A DNA stretch of 64,000 nt from Desmodesmus armatus (taxonomy: Eukaryota; Chlorophyta; Chlorophyceae; Sphaeropleales; Scenedesmaceae): NCBI GenBank assembly GCA_007449985.2, contig VIIQ02000068.1, forward strand, positions 62,001 to 126,000, written 5' to 3'. Numbering within the stretch: the first letter of the stretch is position 1; every line of letters starts with the position of its first letter. The notes beneath the pieces were generated by a model, which saw only the letters and a program-made list of their open reading frames with translations, searched no databases and was not told the DNA's origin. Shown here one piece after another: positions 40,901 through 53,989 of the stretch. The position numbers and the translations under genes were made by a program.

Positions 40901-41867
40901 TGCACTCCCTACTGCTGTGCTGTGCTGTGCAAAACGTACTTCAGAAACCCTTCTACTACTGCTTGCAGCAACGCTAGGGACTCTGCTGTGGTGTGCTATG
41001 CTGTGCTGGCCCAGGCAAGTGTGCTGGGGCTGGTTCACCTGGTGAGTGCTGCCATCTGTGCATACTGCAGCTTGCGAGCATCATCCAGCTGCTGCCAGTG
41101 GCTCAGCAGGGCCTGCACATCTGCATACACCCCGCCTGCCAGCTGCTGCTGCAGCCACTGCTCCTGCTGCTCCTCCTGCTGCTGCTGCTGCTGCTCCTGC
41201 TCCTGCTGCTGCTGCTGCTGCTGGTGGGTGAATCCGCTGCTACGCTCACTGCAGAACAAAGTGACGTGCATAAAGATGACGCAAGTGGCTGACGCAGTGG
41301 GAGCATTGACATGTTGAAATGGAGGCAGCAAGGGTGCTGGCAGCGGGGATAACGATTCGTCTTGCAGGTACTACAACCACTGACTACAACAATCTGGTTA
41401 CTACTTCACATCAATCTGTACACACCGCCGCAACAGACAGACAGCGAGCACGAGACTGTCCAGGGATGAACAGTTGCCCCCAACTCCCCACACCGTGCTG
41501 GCACCCCAGTTCACCTGCTCTTGCGCCACAAGACTCTGGCAGCCAGCCTCACTGTTGCTGGAGGGACATTGGGAGCACACGCCCCCAACGCTGCACACTC
41601 CTGCTTGTGGTATGCCTTCCAAGCTGCCTTTTGATGGGATACTGAGCAGTAGTGAGCGAACTTACAGCGTGTGCAGCGGCTCAGGCTGCAGGTACTGGGC
41701 TGTGCTGCTTTGGTACACCAATCACACCGCTGCTGCACTTGGTCATCATATAGCACGGCTGCGTAAGGTTGGTGTTCGAGCACGGTTTGACCAGGGGTTA
41801 TGTTTGTGGATGCTACCAGGTGGCGGCCGAATTGGACTGACTGGGCCTCCTGAAAGGATGCAGGCAT
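37970..41867 (-). CDS. SMYD-like MYND/SET-domain lysine methyltransferase
   Basis: Probable protein lysine methyltransferase of the SMYD/ASHR1 group. Exons in transcription order: 41867-41515, 41248-41039, 40563-40264, 39858 to about 39000, 38892-38455, 38182-37970. The SET N-part is around ASTNITPGQTVLEHQPYAAV. The MYND zinc finger (residues 48-91) runs from CDWC to HKQEC. SET core motifs are GALVNHDCTPNC and SPGEQLTISYIEL. A C-terminal TPR-like part includes PNRGLHYALLAKLEMLLQQP. Odd points: the post-SET region reads QYFFDIDTPN instead of a Cys-rich finger, and poly-Gln and Ser/Gly insertions lengthen the middle. The reading frame changes between about 39060 and 38893; an acceptor CTCTGCAG at 38893-38900 is good but the matching donor was not settled, so a short intron or a sequence error remains possible there. 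Confidence 0.85.
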
Positions 41868-42171
41868 GTTTGGTCGCTGCTGTCCTAGGGCCAGGCTGGT
41901 CAGGGTGGAAGCAGGCAGCCTGTATAATGTTGAGCAGAAAACCTTCAATTGGGTGAGGGATGATGAAGAACTTAGTTGTGTATGTTGAGACTGAAATTGA
42001 CGACCATCCAAAGCCCAGAGGTACAGATCAATGTGTAGATCATCTTGTATCTCATGATTCCGTACATCGGCAACTCGGCCACGCCAAGTAAAAACGACTT
42101 TCAAGTGGTATTAGTGACTTTATTGGATCGATTGTGGTCAGGTGTTGTCAAGAAGCAGCAGGGCATCCACC
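41868..42171. promoter_or_regulatory. Putative bidirectional promoter
   Basis: 304 bp lie between the divergent ATGs of the SMYD-like gene (minus, 41867) and the small coiled-coil gene (plus, 42172). No specific element was recognised. Confidence 0.4.
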
Positions 42172-42953
42172 ATGTCATCTGCTGTTGCAGATTCAGCAGC
42201 TGCCATGGAGCAAGCAGCAGAGCAACCATGTCAGCAAAACCAGCAACTGCTGGCATACCAACGAAAGTATGATGAAGAGTACGAGGGGTTCAAGAAGCTT
42301 GCTGCTAAACTGCAAGCCAGTGTGGGGCAGCAGGGCGCTGTGTCGACAGGTGAGCAAATGCATCTGCAGTCATCACCTTCCCTGTGGCTCGCTTGCTGTG
42401 CAGTTGGTTGCATTGGAGCATAGCAGCTGCGGGGGTGCTTCACACAGCCAGCAGGAAGGTTGCTCCACGTTGACATGTTGTGACTGTCGCAATGCCCCCA
42501 CCCCCCCTCTGTTAGGGGTTCAAATGGCAGTGTGATACACTGCGCAGTGTGGTATGAGTCTGACTGGTGCAGGGATCACATCGCACCCGCAACAATCCTT
42601 CCAACATGGCTCCTTTTGCTGCCTGTGCCACAGCGCCGCCTTCCACGACCAGAGTCCAGCAGCGGTCGCAGTTGCCTGACAGCATACTCAGCAGTAGTCC
42701 TGAGCAGCAGCAGCAGCAGCAGCAGCAGCCCCTGAGCCCAGGTCAGCAGCCAGACCTGCAGCAGCAGGTGGCAGCAGCGATCCAAAAAGCAGAGGCACTG
42801 CTGGCAGAGGTACATGCTGCTGCTGTTCAGGCCCTGTCTGCTGGTGATGCGGCACAGACGCCGTTGCTGGCCAAGCAGTTGCGATTGCAACGCAATCAAG
42901 CCTTTGAATCAGCCAAGGCGTTGCTGAGCAAGGTACAGGCATCAGGAGGGTAG
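42172..42953 (+). CDS. Small Gln-rich coiled-coil protein, unrecognised
   Basis: Two exons join in phase: 42172-42349 and 42634-42953 (498 nt, 165 aa). The first part is hydrophilic and helical (YDEEYEGFKKLAAKLQASV). Then comes a low-complexity stretch with eight Gln, followed by a second amphipathic helix region (QQVAAAIQKAEALLAEVHAA, then LLAKQLRLQRNQAFESAKAL). There is no signal peptide or membrane segment. The ATG at 42172 is chosen because upstream in-frame codons include no other ATG. The family is not recognised; the helical ends suggest a small adaptor or complex subunit, but that is a guess. Confidence 0.65.
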
Positions 42954-44197
42954 CAGAACGCAACTTGGAGGCAGGGTTTGACTTGAAAGATAGGCATATG
43001 TATGGATTTTGTTCAGCACTGAATCATTCAGCACATTTGGCTGCTTCAACAATCGCAGTGGGACTGGTCGCCCTTGTGGTTGCAGCCTGAACAGCGTAGT
43101 TGCAGTATCACTGGCACTGCAAGATGTACCTTCCACCTTTTGAGGAAGGTGTTGATTGTATATGCATGTGTTGGCTGGGAGCATGAACAAGTGGGACTAC
43201 AGTTGGAACAGCCTGGCAGCCTGGCAAGGGCACATGCACATGAACACCTGGCCATGATAGCAAGGGGTGGACCATGATTATAACTGTGAGTGTGGTGATT
43301 AAGATTCACGTGATTGTGAGCTGAGGTCAGCTTCACTCCATTTATCCCGCTGGTCAAGTCACAGTCTGACTGTCAGACCTACTCAGTGAGTGTCCAAGGT
43401 TTTGGCATGTGGAGGAAGCGACACACTGTGTCACTGGCATGTGGTGGAAGTCACAACCTGCGGATGTTGCTGAAGTCAACTATCAAACGTATTGTGAGAA
43501 AGCGTAGTTGATACTGCTGTCTCGGAGTTTGTCGAGCCTCTTGTCGTTGTCTTTCCTATCTTGCTGCACACCCCCTGTGTGTCGGTTGTTTAGCTCACAT
43601 AGCTGTGATGTGGCCTAAGTCGCTTGCTTCTCTCTGCGGAGAGCAGCATAGCCTGACAGCAAGGTGATCCTGTATGTTGCATAGCAGCACAGGAAGGCAT
43701 AGGGCCCAGGGAGCTCAGCAGCCATGACTAGGCGTGCACCAGAACACCAGGAAGGCATGAAGAGTCCAGGAGTGCACTCACACCACCGTGGGTTTGGCAG
43801 TCGTGTCCAGGTCAGTCTGGTGAATGCCTGGTACGCTTTTGTTGCGGTGTGCTGCTGCCTCTGATGGTTTGTTGGTGGCACCACTGCATCACAAAAAGAT
43901 GATTTTTTTGTGCCTTCATATCAACAGGGCAAATCAACCACTGCAGCTGTCCTGTCTGCTGACAAGCTGGTGCACAGTAATGCAGCAGCACCTCGCTGTC
44001 CTCTTTTTCTGATGGGGCCTGGCTCAAGATTAGTGCAAGTCGTGTGACGCTGCCAAGATAATGTGGCCCAAGCCTGCAACTCACTCAAACAGCACAGCAC
44101 ATATTGCACTAGGGACACTGGGAAGGAAGTGAGGGAATGACCCCGTGCTGCCTCTGCCAATGACAAACTGTGTTGCGTTCTTCCACTGGTTGCCACC
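42954..44197. other. Intergenic, no gene recognised
   Basis: About 1.2 kb between two plus-strand genes. It contains the near-repeat GGCATGTGGAGGAAG/GGCATGTGGTGGAAG around 43404-43450. No coding exon or RNA gene is supported, though upstream exons of the next gene could lie here. Confidence 0.45.
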
Positions 44198-46334
44198 ATG
44201 CAGAATGCTCTGGGCCGTCTGGCTCCCAAGTCTTGGGGCGTAGGAGCAGCAGCAGGCCACCCCGCCTCCCAAAGCAGCCCCAAACAGCACCACCACAGCC
44301 TAGGCGACTTCGAGCTTGGGGCACGCCAGAGCGCTGCTAGCAGCAACGGCACGGACGCAGGTCCTGCGTTCGACGGTGCTGCAGGATGCAGCTTTGCAGC
44401 AGGAGAAGTTTCCCGCCCTCAGACAGGCTCCATCAGCCACATCAGCAGTGCAGGAAGCTTAGCAGCTGCCACAAACGACGCCAACAGCGTCGCCAGCGGC
44501 AGTAGCTCACTACCAGGCCGGCATGCAGGACTGGGCTTGGGGTTCAGCACGCAGCCAGACGACCTGTGCTCGCTGGCAACCCAAGCAGGCTCCACAGCAC
44601 ACAGCTTTACTTCTCTTGCCAGTATGGTCACCACAGGGCATGGGGATGCATCATCAGACGGCTGTGGGAGTTTGATTCCTGCAGGGCCAGCACCACCACC
44701 AGCAGCACCAAGTGAGAAGGCAGGAGGGGGCATGGCCCTCAGCACATCCCCCACTGCAGCAGGGTCGTCGACACTGAGCCTGCTGTCAGCTTTCAGGAGC
44801 TCAGATGCAGGCGGGGATGCAGCCAGTGTGTCTACGATGCCGTTGATATCAGAAACAGGCGAGTGTGCTTGTTGATACTGAGCGCTGACTGTTATAAGAG
44901 GCCAGCGATAAGGATCGTGCCTACACGACCCCTGGGTCCCTCACTTCAGTCGTTTGCACTGTGTGAGCCAGTTACAGGTGGCGGCCATCCGCGCTGTTGT
45001 CATCTCCGCACGGGCCACACGTACTTGCCTAGGTCCATAATGTCGCACCATGTGTGGCTTTTGTTGCAGGTCTGGATGAGGGGCCATCCAGGGCGTATGA
45101 GGACGGGCTGCTAGAGGTGGCCACCCTAGCAGAGGAGCATGAACAGGAGGAGCATGATCAGCACGCAGCAGGCTCCTCCGAAGGCGGCGCACCAGACAGA
45201 GACCCATCCCTCTCAGACTCCATGCATCCAAAGCCCCGCATCAGCAGCAGCCACGGCAGCTACACCAGCCTCACAAGCAACACCAGCGAGCTATCTCAGT
45301 CTGCTTCTGGTCCTGGTCTTTATCCTGCAGCTGTCGCTGCTGCGCGCATGAGCCCGAGTTCAGCACCGGGCCGCATCACGCATGGCCAGCGCAGCAGCAG
45401 CAGGCACTCCTTCCAGCAGCAGCTGCAGCAGCAGCTCCTGCAGGATTTGGAGGAGTCTCAGGAGGAGGAGCGGGTGGACGGCCTGCCGCTGCCGTTCTCA
45501 ACGCGGCGGCGGCCGGACAATGATGACATGTGCTCTTATGCCACACAGGTGAACACAGTGCTTCTGGTGCTGCTTGTGATTTTGTGCAATTGAACCCTTC
45601 TGTTGATGATCCCTCTGTTTCTGCCTTTGTGAATTCATGGATCCTCCTTCTGTAATTTACGTTAGGTGCTGCTGGCACGCTTTTTGGTGTTGCTGTTTCA
45701 TGCAGGCGGGGAGCTCTGTCCACAGCTTGAGCTCCGTCATGAGCAGCCACATGGACAGCACCCAGCAGCAGCAGCGGCCGCACCTCAGCAACGACCGCAA
45801 CGCACTGCTGCCGACGGCTGGCAGCAGCAGAAGCTTCTCCAGCCTGCAGCAGGCAGCAGTCAACAGGTCCTCACGGCGGTCCTCTGGAGGACACACCCCC
45901 GCCATGTCACCTGCGCTGTTTCCTGGCAGTTACTCAGCTGCTGCATCGACAGTGACTGACGGTGGAGATTGTGGGTCCTCACTGCCGGCTAGTCCTAGTG
46001 CTGCAGGAGCATCTAGGGGCAGCGGAGGGCTCAGCACAGCTGCTGGAGTGTCGGATGATGGTGTGTGTGGGGCTGCTGGCATATTCATGGGCAGCAGGGT
46101 GGTCTGCAGCGGAAGGGGTCCCTGAAGGGTGCCTTCAAGGCGGTTACACGCTGGGGCAGCGGGATCAGTCAACGCCTGCAGCGAACTGGCAGCGGCCCGC
46201 AGCAGCAGCAAAAGCAGCAGCAGCGGCCGCATAGGAGGAAGCAGGCCAGCTTGCAGGCTGGTGATGGCGGCGTAGCGGCTGGGAGCAGCAGTGGGCAAGA
46301 GTTGGCGATATTGCCCCGCCCTGCTACACAGTAG
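44198..46334 (+). CDS. Ser/Gln-rich protein with repeated CSxATQAGS motif, unrecognised
   Basis: Exons 44198-44858, 45070-45548, 45706-46062 and probably 46110-46334 (573 aa). Intron 1 starts CAG|GCGAGT, a GC donor; the neighbouring GT would give a stop at once. The chain is disordered-looking, rich in Ser, Gly, Ala and Gln. One motif occurs twice: DDLCSLATQAGSTAHSFTSL in exon 1 and DDMCSYATQAGSSVHSLSSV across the exon 2/3 junction. A Gln/Leu helix (QQQLQQQLLQDLEESQEEE) precedes the second copy. The last exon is basic (RKGSLKGAFKAVTRWGSGIS). Its 47-nt intron has a weak donor; without it the protein ends at 46125. No enzyme domain was found. The repeat suggests a paired docking or phosphorylation site. 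Confidence 0.7.
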
Positions 46335-47952
46335 GGTGCTGGTGCTTGGGGACTTCCCCGGCCAGTGCGGCTTTCCACCCAACCTCTGCAGGTGTGGGTA
46401 CGGCGGTTATGGACAGATCGCCTATGTGCTGCGGCTGTGTCTTGGTGGGGTAGCGTCTTCGAATGAGCATGTGTTGCGGATAGCAGTTGAGTTGGGGGTA
46501 GGGTGGTCAGCAAGGTATATGGTTGCTTTGTAGATCATACAATTCCGTCAAGGCGTTGTGTGAAATTGGGGTGGTTGCAACCATCCGGTCACTGTGCGTC
46601 CTGTCTGGACGGTCCAGGAGGGGTGTTGCTTTCATGTGGCTGGACAGGAGTTCACAGGGTGTTTTGTGCAAGTAGCCCATGAAGGGTCTTGCAGGGGACT
46701 TGAGCATGTACAGACCTACAGACTGGGCGACTGCTGGACGCTCTTCAAGTTGCCTGTGACTGCTGTGACCAAGTGAAGGGGTGGCTCATGTCATGAGTTG
46801 ACAGTGTGGATGTGGTTGCGGTGATACGTGAGTGGCTAAGCTGAGTCAGCTGCACAGTACACAATGGGTTGTTGTACATGCGGGACACCACCAACGGTGA
46901 CGAGCTGGCTTGTAGCTCTTGGGCTGCGCCAGTCCATGTTGTGGTACTACCACAAGTAGTAGCCTTTCGCTCTGTCAGTGTTTGATCGGTGGGTTGACTC
47001 TCGAAACCTCGAAATCCCTTGACGATGTGTGTGGTAAGTCCACTGTTGCGACATGGGGGGTGCAAGGTGGGTGTCCTTGCTGTGTTATTGTGCCAAGACA
47101 GTTGAGACACAAAGCCGGTGCACTGTGGCATACACGTGTGTATGTGGTGATGAGGGATGAAAGAGCGTGACGTGCTCAGCCATAGTTATGATGAGGCTGT
47201 GCCTCTGGCCCCCTAGGTTGCTTTGTGAACGGCCAGTTGGCAGGTTCCAGTGCCCTCTGCACAACCTGTGTGGAATGACCACCTGCTCAGCACAAAGGCC
47301 CAGCATGAGGCACACGTGCAGTGACTGTCATCTTTTGCAACCCAGTGCATCGGCATGTGATCAAAGCCTGTGGAGCCTCTGATTACGCTCTTACATCATT
47401 CTCAATTACGATTCATACATGCTCCACACCACAAGAGCCCAGACTAAACCGTCACTTTCTGGGCCGCCCAATCGGCGACTGAACACTGGCATAGGTCAGC
47501 TAAGCAGACCTTATCCCAACAATACACAACCATGCCAGAAGACCCGCACCCACATGACAACATGGGGCAGTGGGGGGCACCTGCTCCAATCTTCAAAAAT
47601 TGCCTCAAACAACCACCCCAAACGCACAGCACCAGGTGCGCAGTGCATTGACGCAGACCCTCCAGAGGGTGTCCGTCAACTCTGCGTACAGCGACCCGGC
47701 ACGCATGGTGTGTGCTGCTGTATGGACATTGTCCAAAGGCAGTGGCAGCACTTCACACCTACAAAAGTAACCGTGCCTCCAGTATGTGCTGTCTCCACAA
47801 CTGTGAACCGCACCCGTCAAAACCCAATCCACAATGAGCTCAGTCAGTCTGCTTCGCCCCTAGTGGGACATCAGGCCTCTGGAGCACCAGCTTGCCTCCT
47901 GCTGCTTTGCCGGCCATGTGCTGCAGCGACCTCTGTGTGCTGACCCAGCTGC
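46335..47952. other. Intergenic, no gene recognised
   Basis: Between the convergent Ser/Gln-rich gene and the thioredoxin gene. Open frames are short and carry no family motif. No RNA gene or strong repeat was seen. Confidence 0.5.
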
Positions 47953-49242
47953 TCATGCCCCCATGGCCTTCAGGCGAGCCTCTGCTGCCGCTGCCATCCT
48001 AGCGCGCATGTCATCCTGGCCTGTGGGGGCGGGGGCTGCGCTGTCGCCACCCAGCTTCTGCCCTGTACCTGCGCTTCCCTGGGCTGCCTTGTCAACCAGG
48101 CTGCAAAGAGGCAGCAGCAGTATGAAAAGCACACAGCAGCAGCATCAGAACATACAGCATACTGAGTGGAGACATGGTGTGGAAGTTGACACTGCGAAAA
48201 CAGGATGCTGGCAGCAGCAAACAACATCAGATGTGTCGAGACTGCAGGACTAGCAGGGAAATGAGGGCACAGCACAATAGCAGCAACGATGCTGATGCAG
48301 ATTGGTTGAACATGCATGGAGCCTCTTGGTAATACATCAAGCTGGTTTGAGACAGGAACTGTGGTCCGGGGACAGACTGGCAAGAGTGCACCAGCAGCCA
48401 GCTGCAGCATTCATGCCCAAGGGCAACATGCAGGGTGTATGGCTGCACCACACCAGCTGTGCTGACCTCTTGATCATGTTCTCGAGTCCCTTGGGGTCTG
48501 CTCCTGAGAACTCAGCAACCTTCTCGCCATTGAAGTAGGTTTGGAAGGTGGGCATTGCCCGCACACCACACTCACCAGCAACGTCCTGTAGGCAGAGTAG
48601 AACGAAAGTAAGTAACTCATCAGCGTGGACACCAAGCAACAAACATGCACGAGGGATGTTGATGACACCAGCATGGGGAGCCGCAGGCTGTCAATTGTTC
48701 AATGCTGCGGTTTGTTCAATGCAAGGTGGCCAGTGTGTCAGTATGCAGAAGATATGCTTGCCAGCAAGATAGCAACAGTCTAAGCGGGAAAGTATGCAGT
48801 GTGCTCAGGGCACTGGATTCATGCACAACCAGCTTCTGCCCCCCACGCCTGCTGCGCATGGAAAGGTAGGCCTTGGACGCAGTTGCCCCATCCACCGTGT
48901 TGCCCGTGCCGAAGCACACATACCCCACTACTACCACCTACATACACACCTGAAGCTCATCCACATCGATTTTGCAGAACTTGACGCTGGTGTATGTGTT
49001 GCTCAGCTGCTCAAAGATAGGTGCGATCATCTTGCATGGACCGCACCACTGCAAGACACATCATGCACAGCACACAATCCCCGTCAGAATGCATTGCAGG
49101 TGTTACTGGAGTCTTGACAGGCAAGAAATAAAGCTACCTCTGCACTGAAGTCGACCACAACAGCAGCAGGGCTGCCAAATGTGCTCTTGCTGTGCTTCAG
49201 CTGGTTGAAATGCTCCGCGCTCGTGATGTGGATGACACCCAT
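47953..49242 (-). CDS. Thioredoxin, probably cytosolic h-type
   Basis: Disulfide reductase. Exons in transcription order: 49242-49138, 49048-48950, 48585-48467, 48100-47953; 471 nt, 156 aa. It starts [14 protein letters not shown] with no signal or transit peptide. The active site is [12 protein letters not shown], whose Trp begins exon 2. Fold markers are [24 protein letters not shown] and the cis-Pro loop [14 protein letters not shown]. The domain ends near residue 110. About 45 extra residues follow ([18 protein letters not shown], then basic/Ala-rich [17 protein letters not shown]), longer than a standard h-type thioredoxin. The tail is probably a helix for partner binding. Without a transit peptide it is not an obvious partner of the chloroplast PRK in this window. 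Confidence 0.93.
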
Positions 49243-49730
49243 CGTGATGTGAGTAAGCAACACAGACGCAGTAGCTCCGACTTAACGAGCGCCAGCCGAG
49301 ATCTGATCAAGGAAAAAACTGACTCAGCTTCTTGTGCGTTTGTAGGACAACACTGCTGCTAGACGTAGACGTTCCAAGTGTAACAAGAATGCAACTTCCC
49401 TGTCAGAGCTTGGTCATTCCGGGGTGGTCCCTCACTTGGTTTGACTGCATGCAGATGCAACTGGCCTCATTGCATTGAACATCGCACCAAGCCAGCCTGT
49501 CGCAGCCAACAACCCATGGTATTCATAGAGGATGACTTGCCTGTCTTGGGCATTGACAGCCGGCCGCTCTACCTGACACAAATCCAGGTGCATGTTGATG
49601 TGCACCGTGCCGCAGCGCTGCCGCTTCATGCACCTGGCAAAATGCACTCCACGATTTGCACCTTGATAGATGCCATATTGTATTGTGGAACAATTCTGTA
49701 TAGCAATTACCGGTACAACCTCATACGTGC
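49243..49730. other. Intergenic, thioredoxin promoter side
   Basis: Between the thioredoxin start and the 3' end of the methyltransferase gene, both minus strand. It should hold the thioredoxin promoter. Nothing else was recognised. Confidence 0.5.
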
Positions 49731-52878
<3,148 letters not shown>

Positions 52879-53989
52879 GGGCTTTCTCGACCTGACAGGG
52901 TCACAAACACGAGGAGGGGTCAGGCAGCCTAGGCTGAATGGATGCCTGCCTGGTGAATGCGCACGTGTGGTGGAGCTGTCAAGGACCACTATGGCATGTG
53001 GATCGATGGGGCACGATAGGCAGGGAGCGACCGTTCTACTATGTTTTTAATATGTCTTGAGTGGGCTTGTCACTGCATTCCGTCAAACAACAGGGAGCAT
53101 TGCGACTTGATGAGTCAATGATCCCACGATCTTGCAGGATGTTGGACTCACCTACGATAAGAGCAGACAGGAGCAGTGCCACACTGCTGCAGTAGCGCCA
53201 TTTGAACTTCACTGAGAGCGTGCTTGCTGCGATTCTGAATGGGGCTGCAAAGTTTCTGAGACAGGGCTGTTCTACTACAGCTGCTAGGAGGTGTGTGCTG
53301 GGCTAGGAGGGTACCAAATATCTACTTGACCAGGTAAGACACTTGAAGATGAGTATGGTTGTGGCACCGGGTGTGTATGTGTTGGAAGGCAGACATTGTG
53401 ACGTTATGCCAGACGTCACAAGTACAGGGTGACGTTCTGTTGCATGAATGTGAGTATGGTTGGGCACCGGGTGTGTATGTGTTGGAGGACAGACGTTGTG
53501 ACGTTATGCCAGACGTTACAAGTACAAGATGACATGCTGTTGCCAGCCGACTCATGCAAAGGTAGTGACTCACTACCCCAAATGCAATGCTTGGTCACAC
53601 AAGGTACACCTCATGGATATCACAGCAGATGGTGCACGATGCAGCCTGGTTGTCCATCAGAGTATCAAATCAGCCTGCAGTCGTGGTCGTCTGCCTCACA
53701 TGCCTGCTTCACAGGAAAGTCAAGTAACTAGTTGGTCGCCTCAAACACCATACACTGCTCAGTCAACAGACACAACGCCCGGCCTTCGTTCCAGCACATG
53801 CCTCACTGCGCACAAACACACCACCCTCACACAAAGTTGCAGCTTGCACCTTCCATCCTCAAACTGCGCCACCCGCTGTGTTGGGCACCCGTCCCCTGTA
53901 CTCACAACAGACTGCCTGGTTAAAATTGTCCGTGCGATAACCTGGCCATAGCCTTCCGCCTTCCTGCAGCCCATCAGGCCGGCTCTCTC
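52879..53989. other. Intergenic between RAD21 and the methyltransferase
   Basis: Both neighbours are on the minus strand. It holds the RAD21 3' UTR and the promoter, possibly also a 5' exon, of the methyltransferase. A 101-bp tandem duplication lies at 53351-53544. No other gene was recognised. Confidence 0.5.
53351..53544. repeat. 101-bp tandem duplication
   Basis: Unit 1 is 53351-53451 and unit 2 starts at 53452. Both share GAGTATGGTTG, GCACCGGGTGTGTATGTGTT, TGTGACGTTATGCCAGACGT and the ending near CTGTTGC, with several point differences. Confidence 0.85.
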
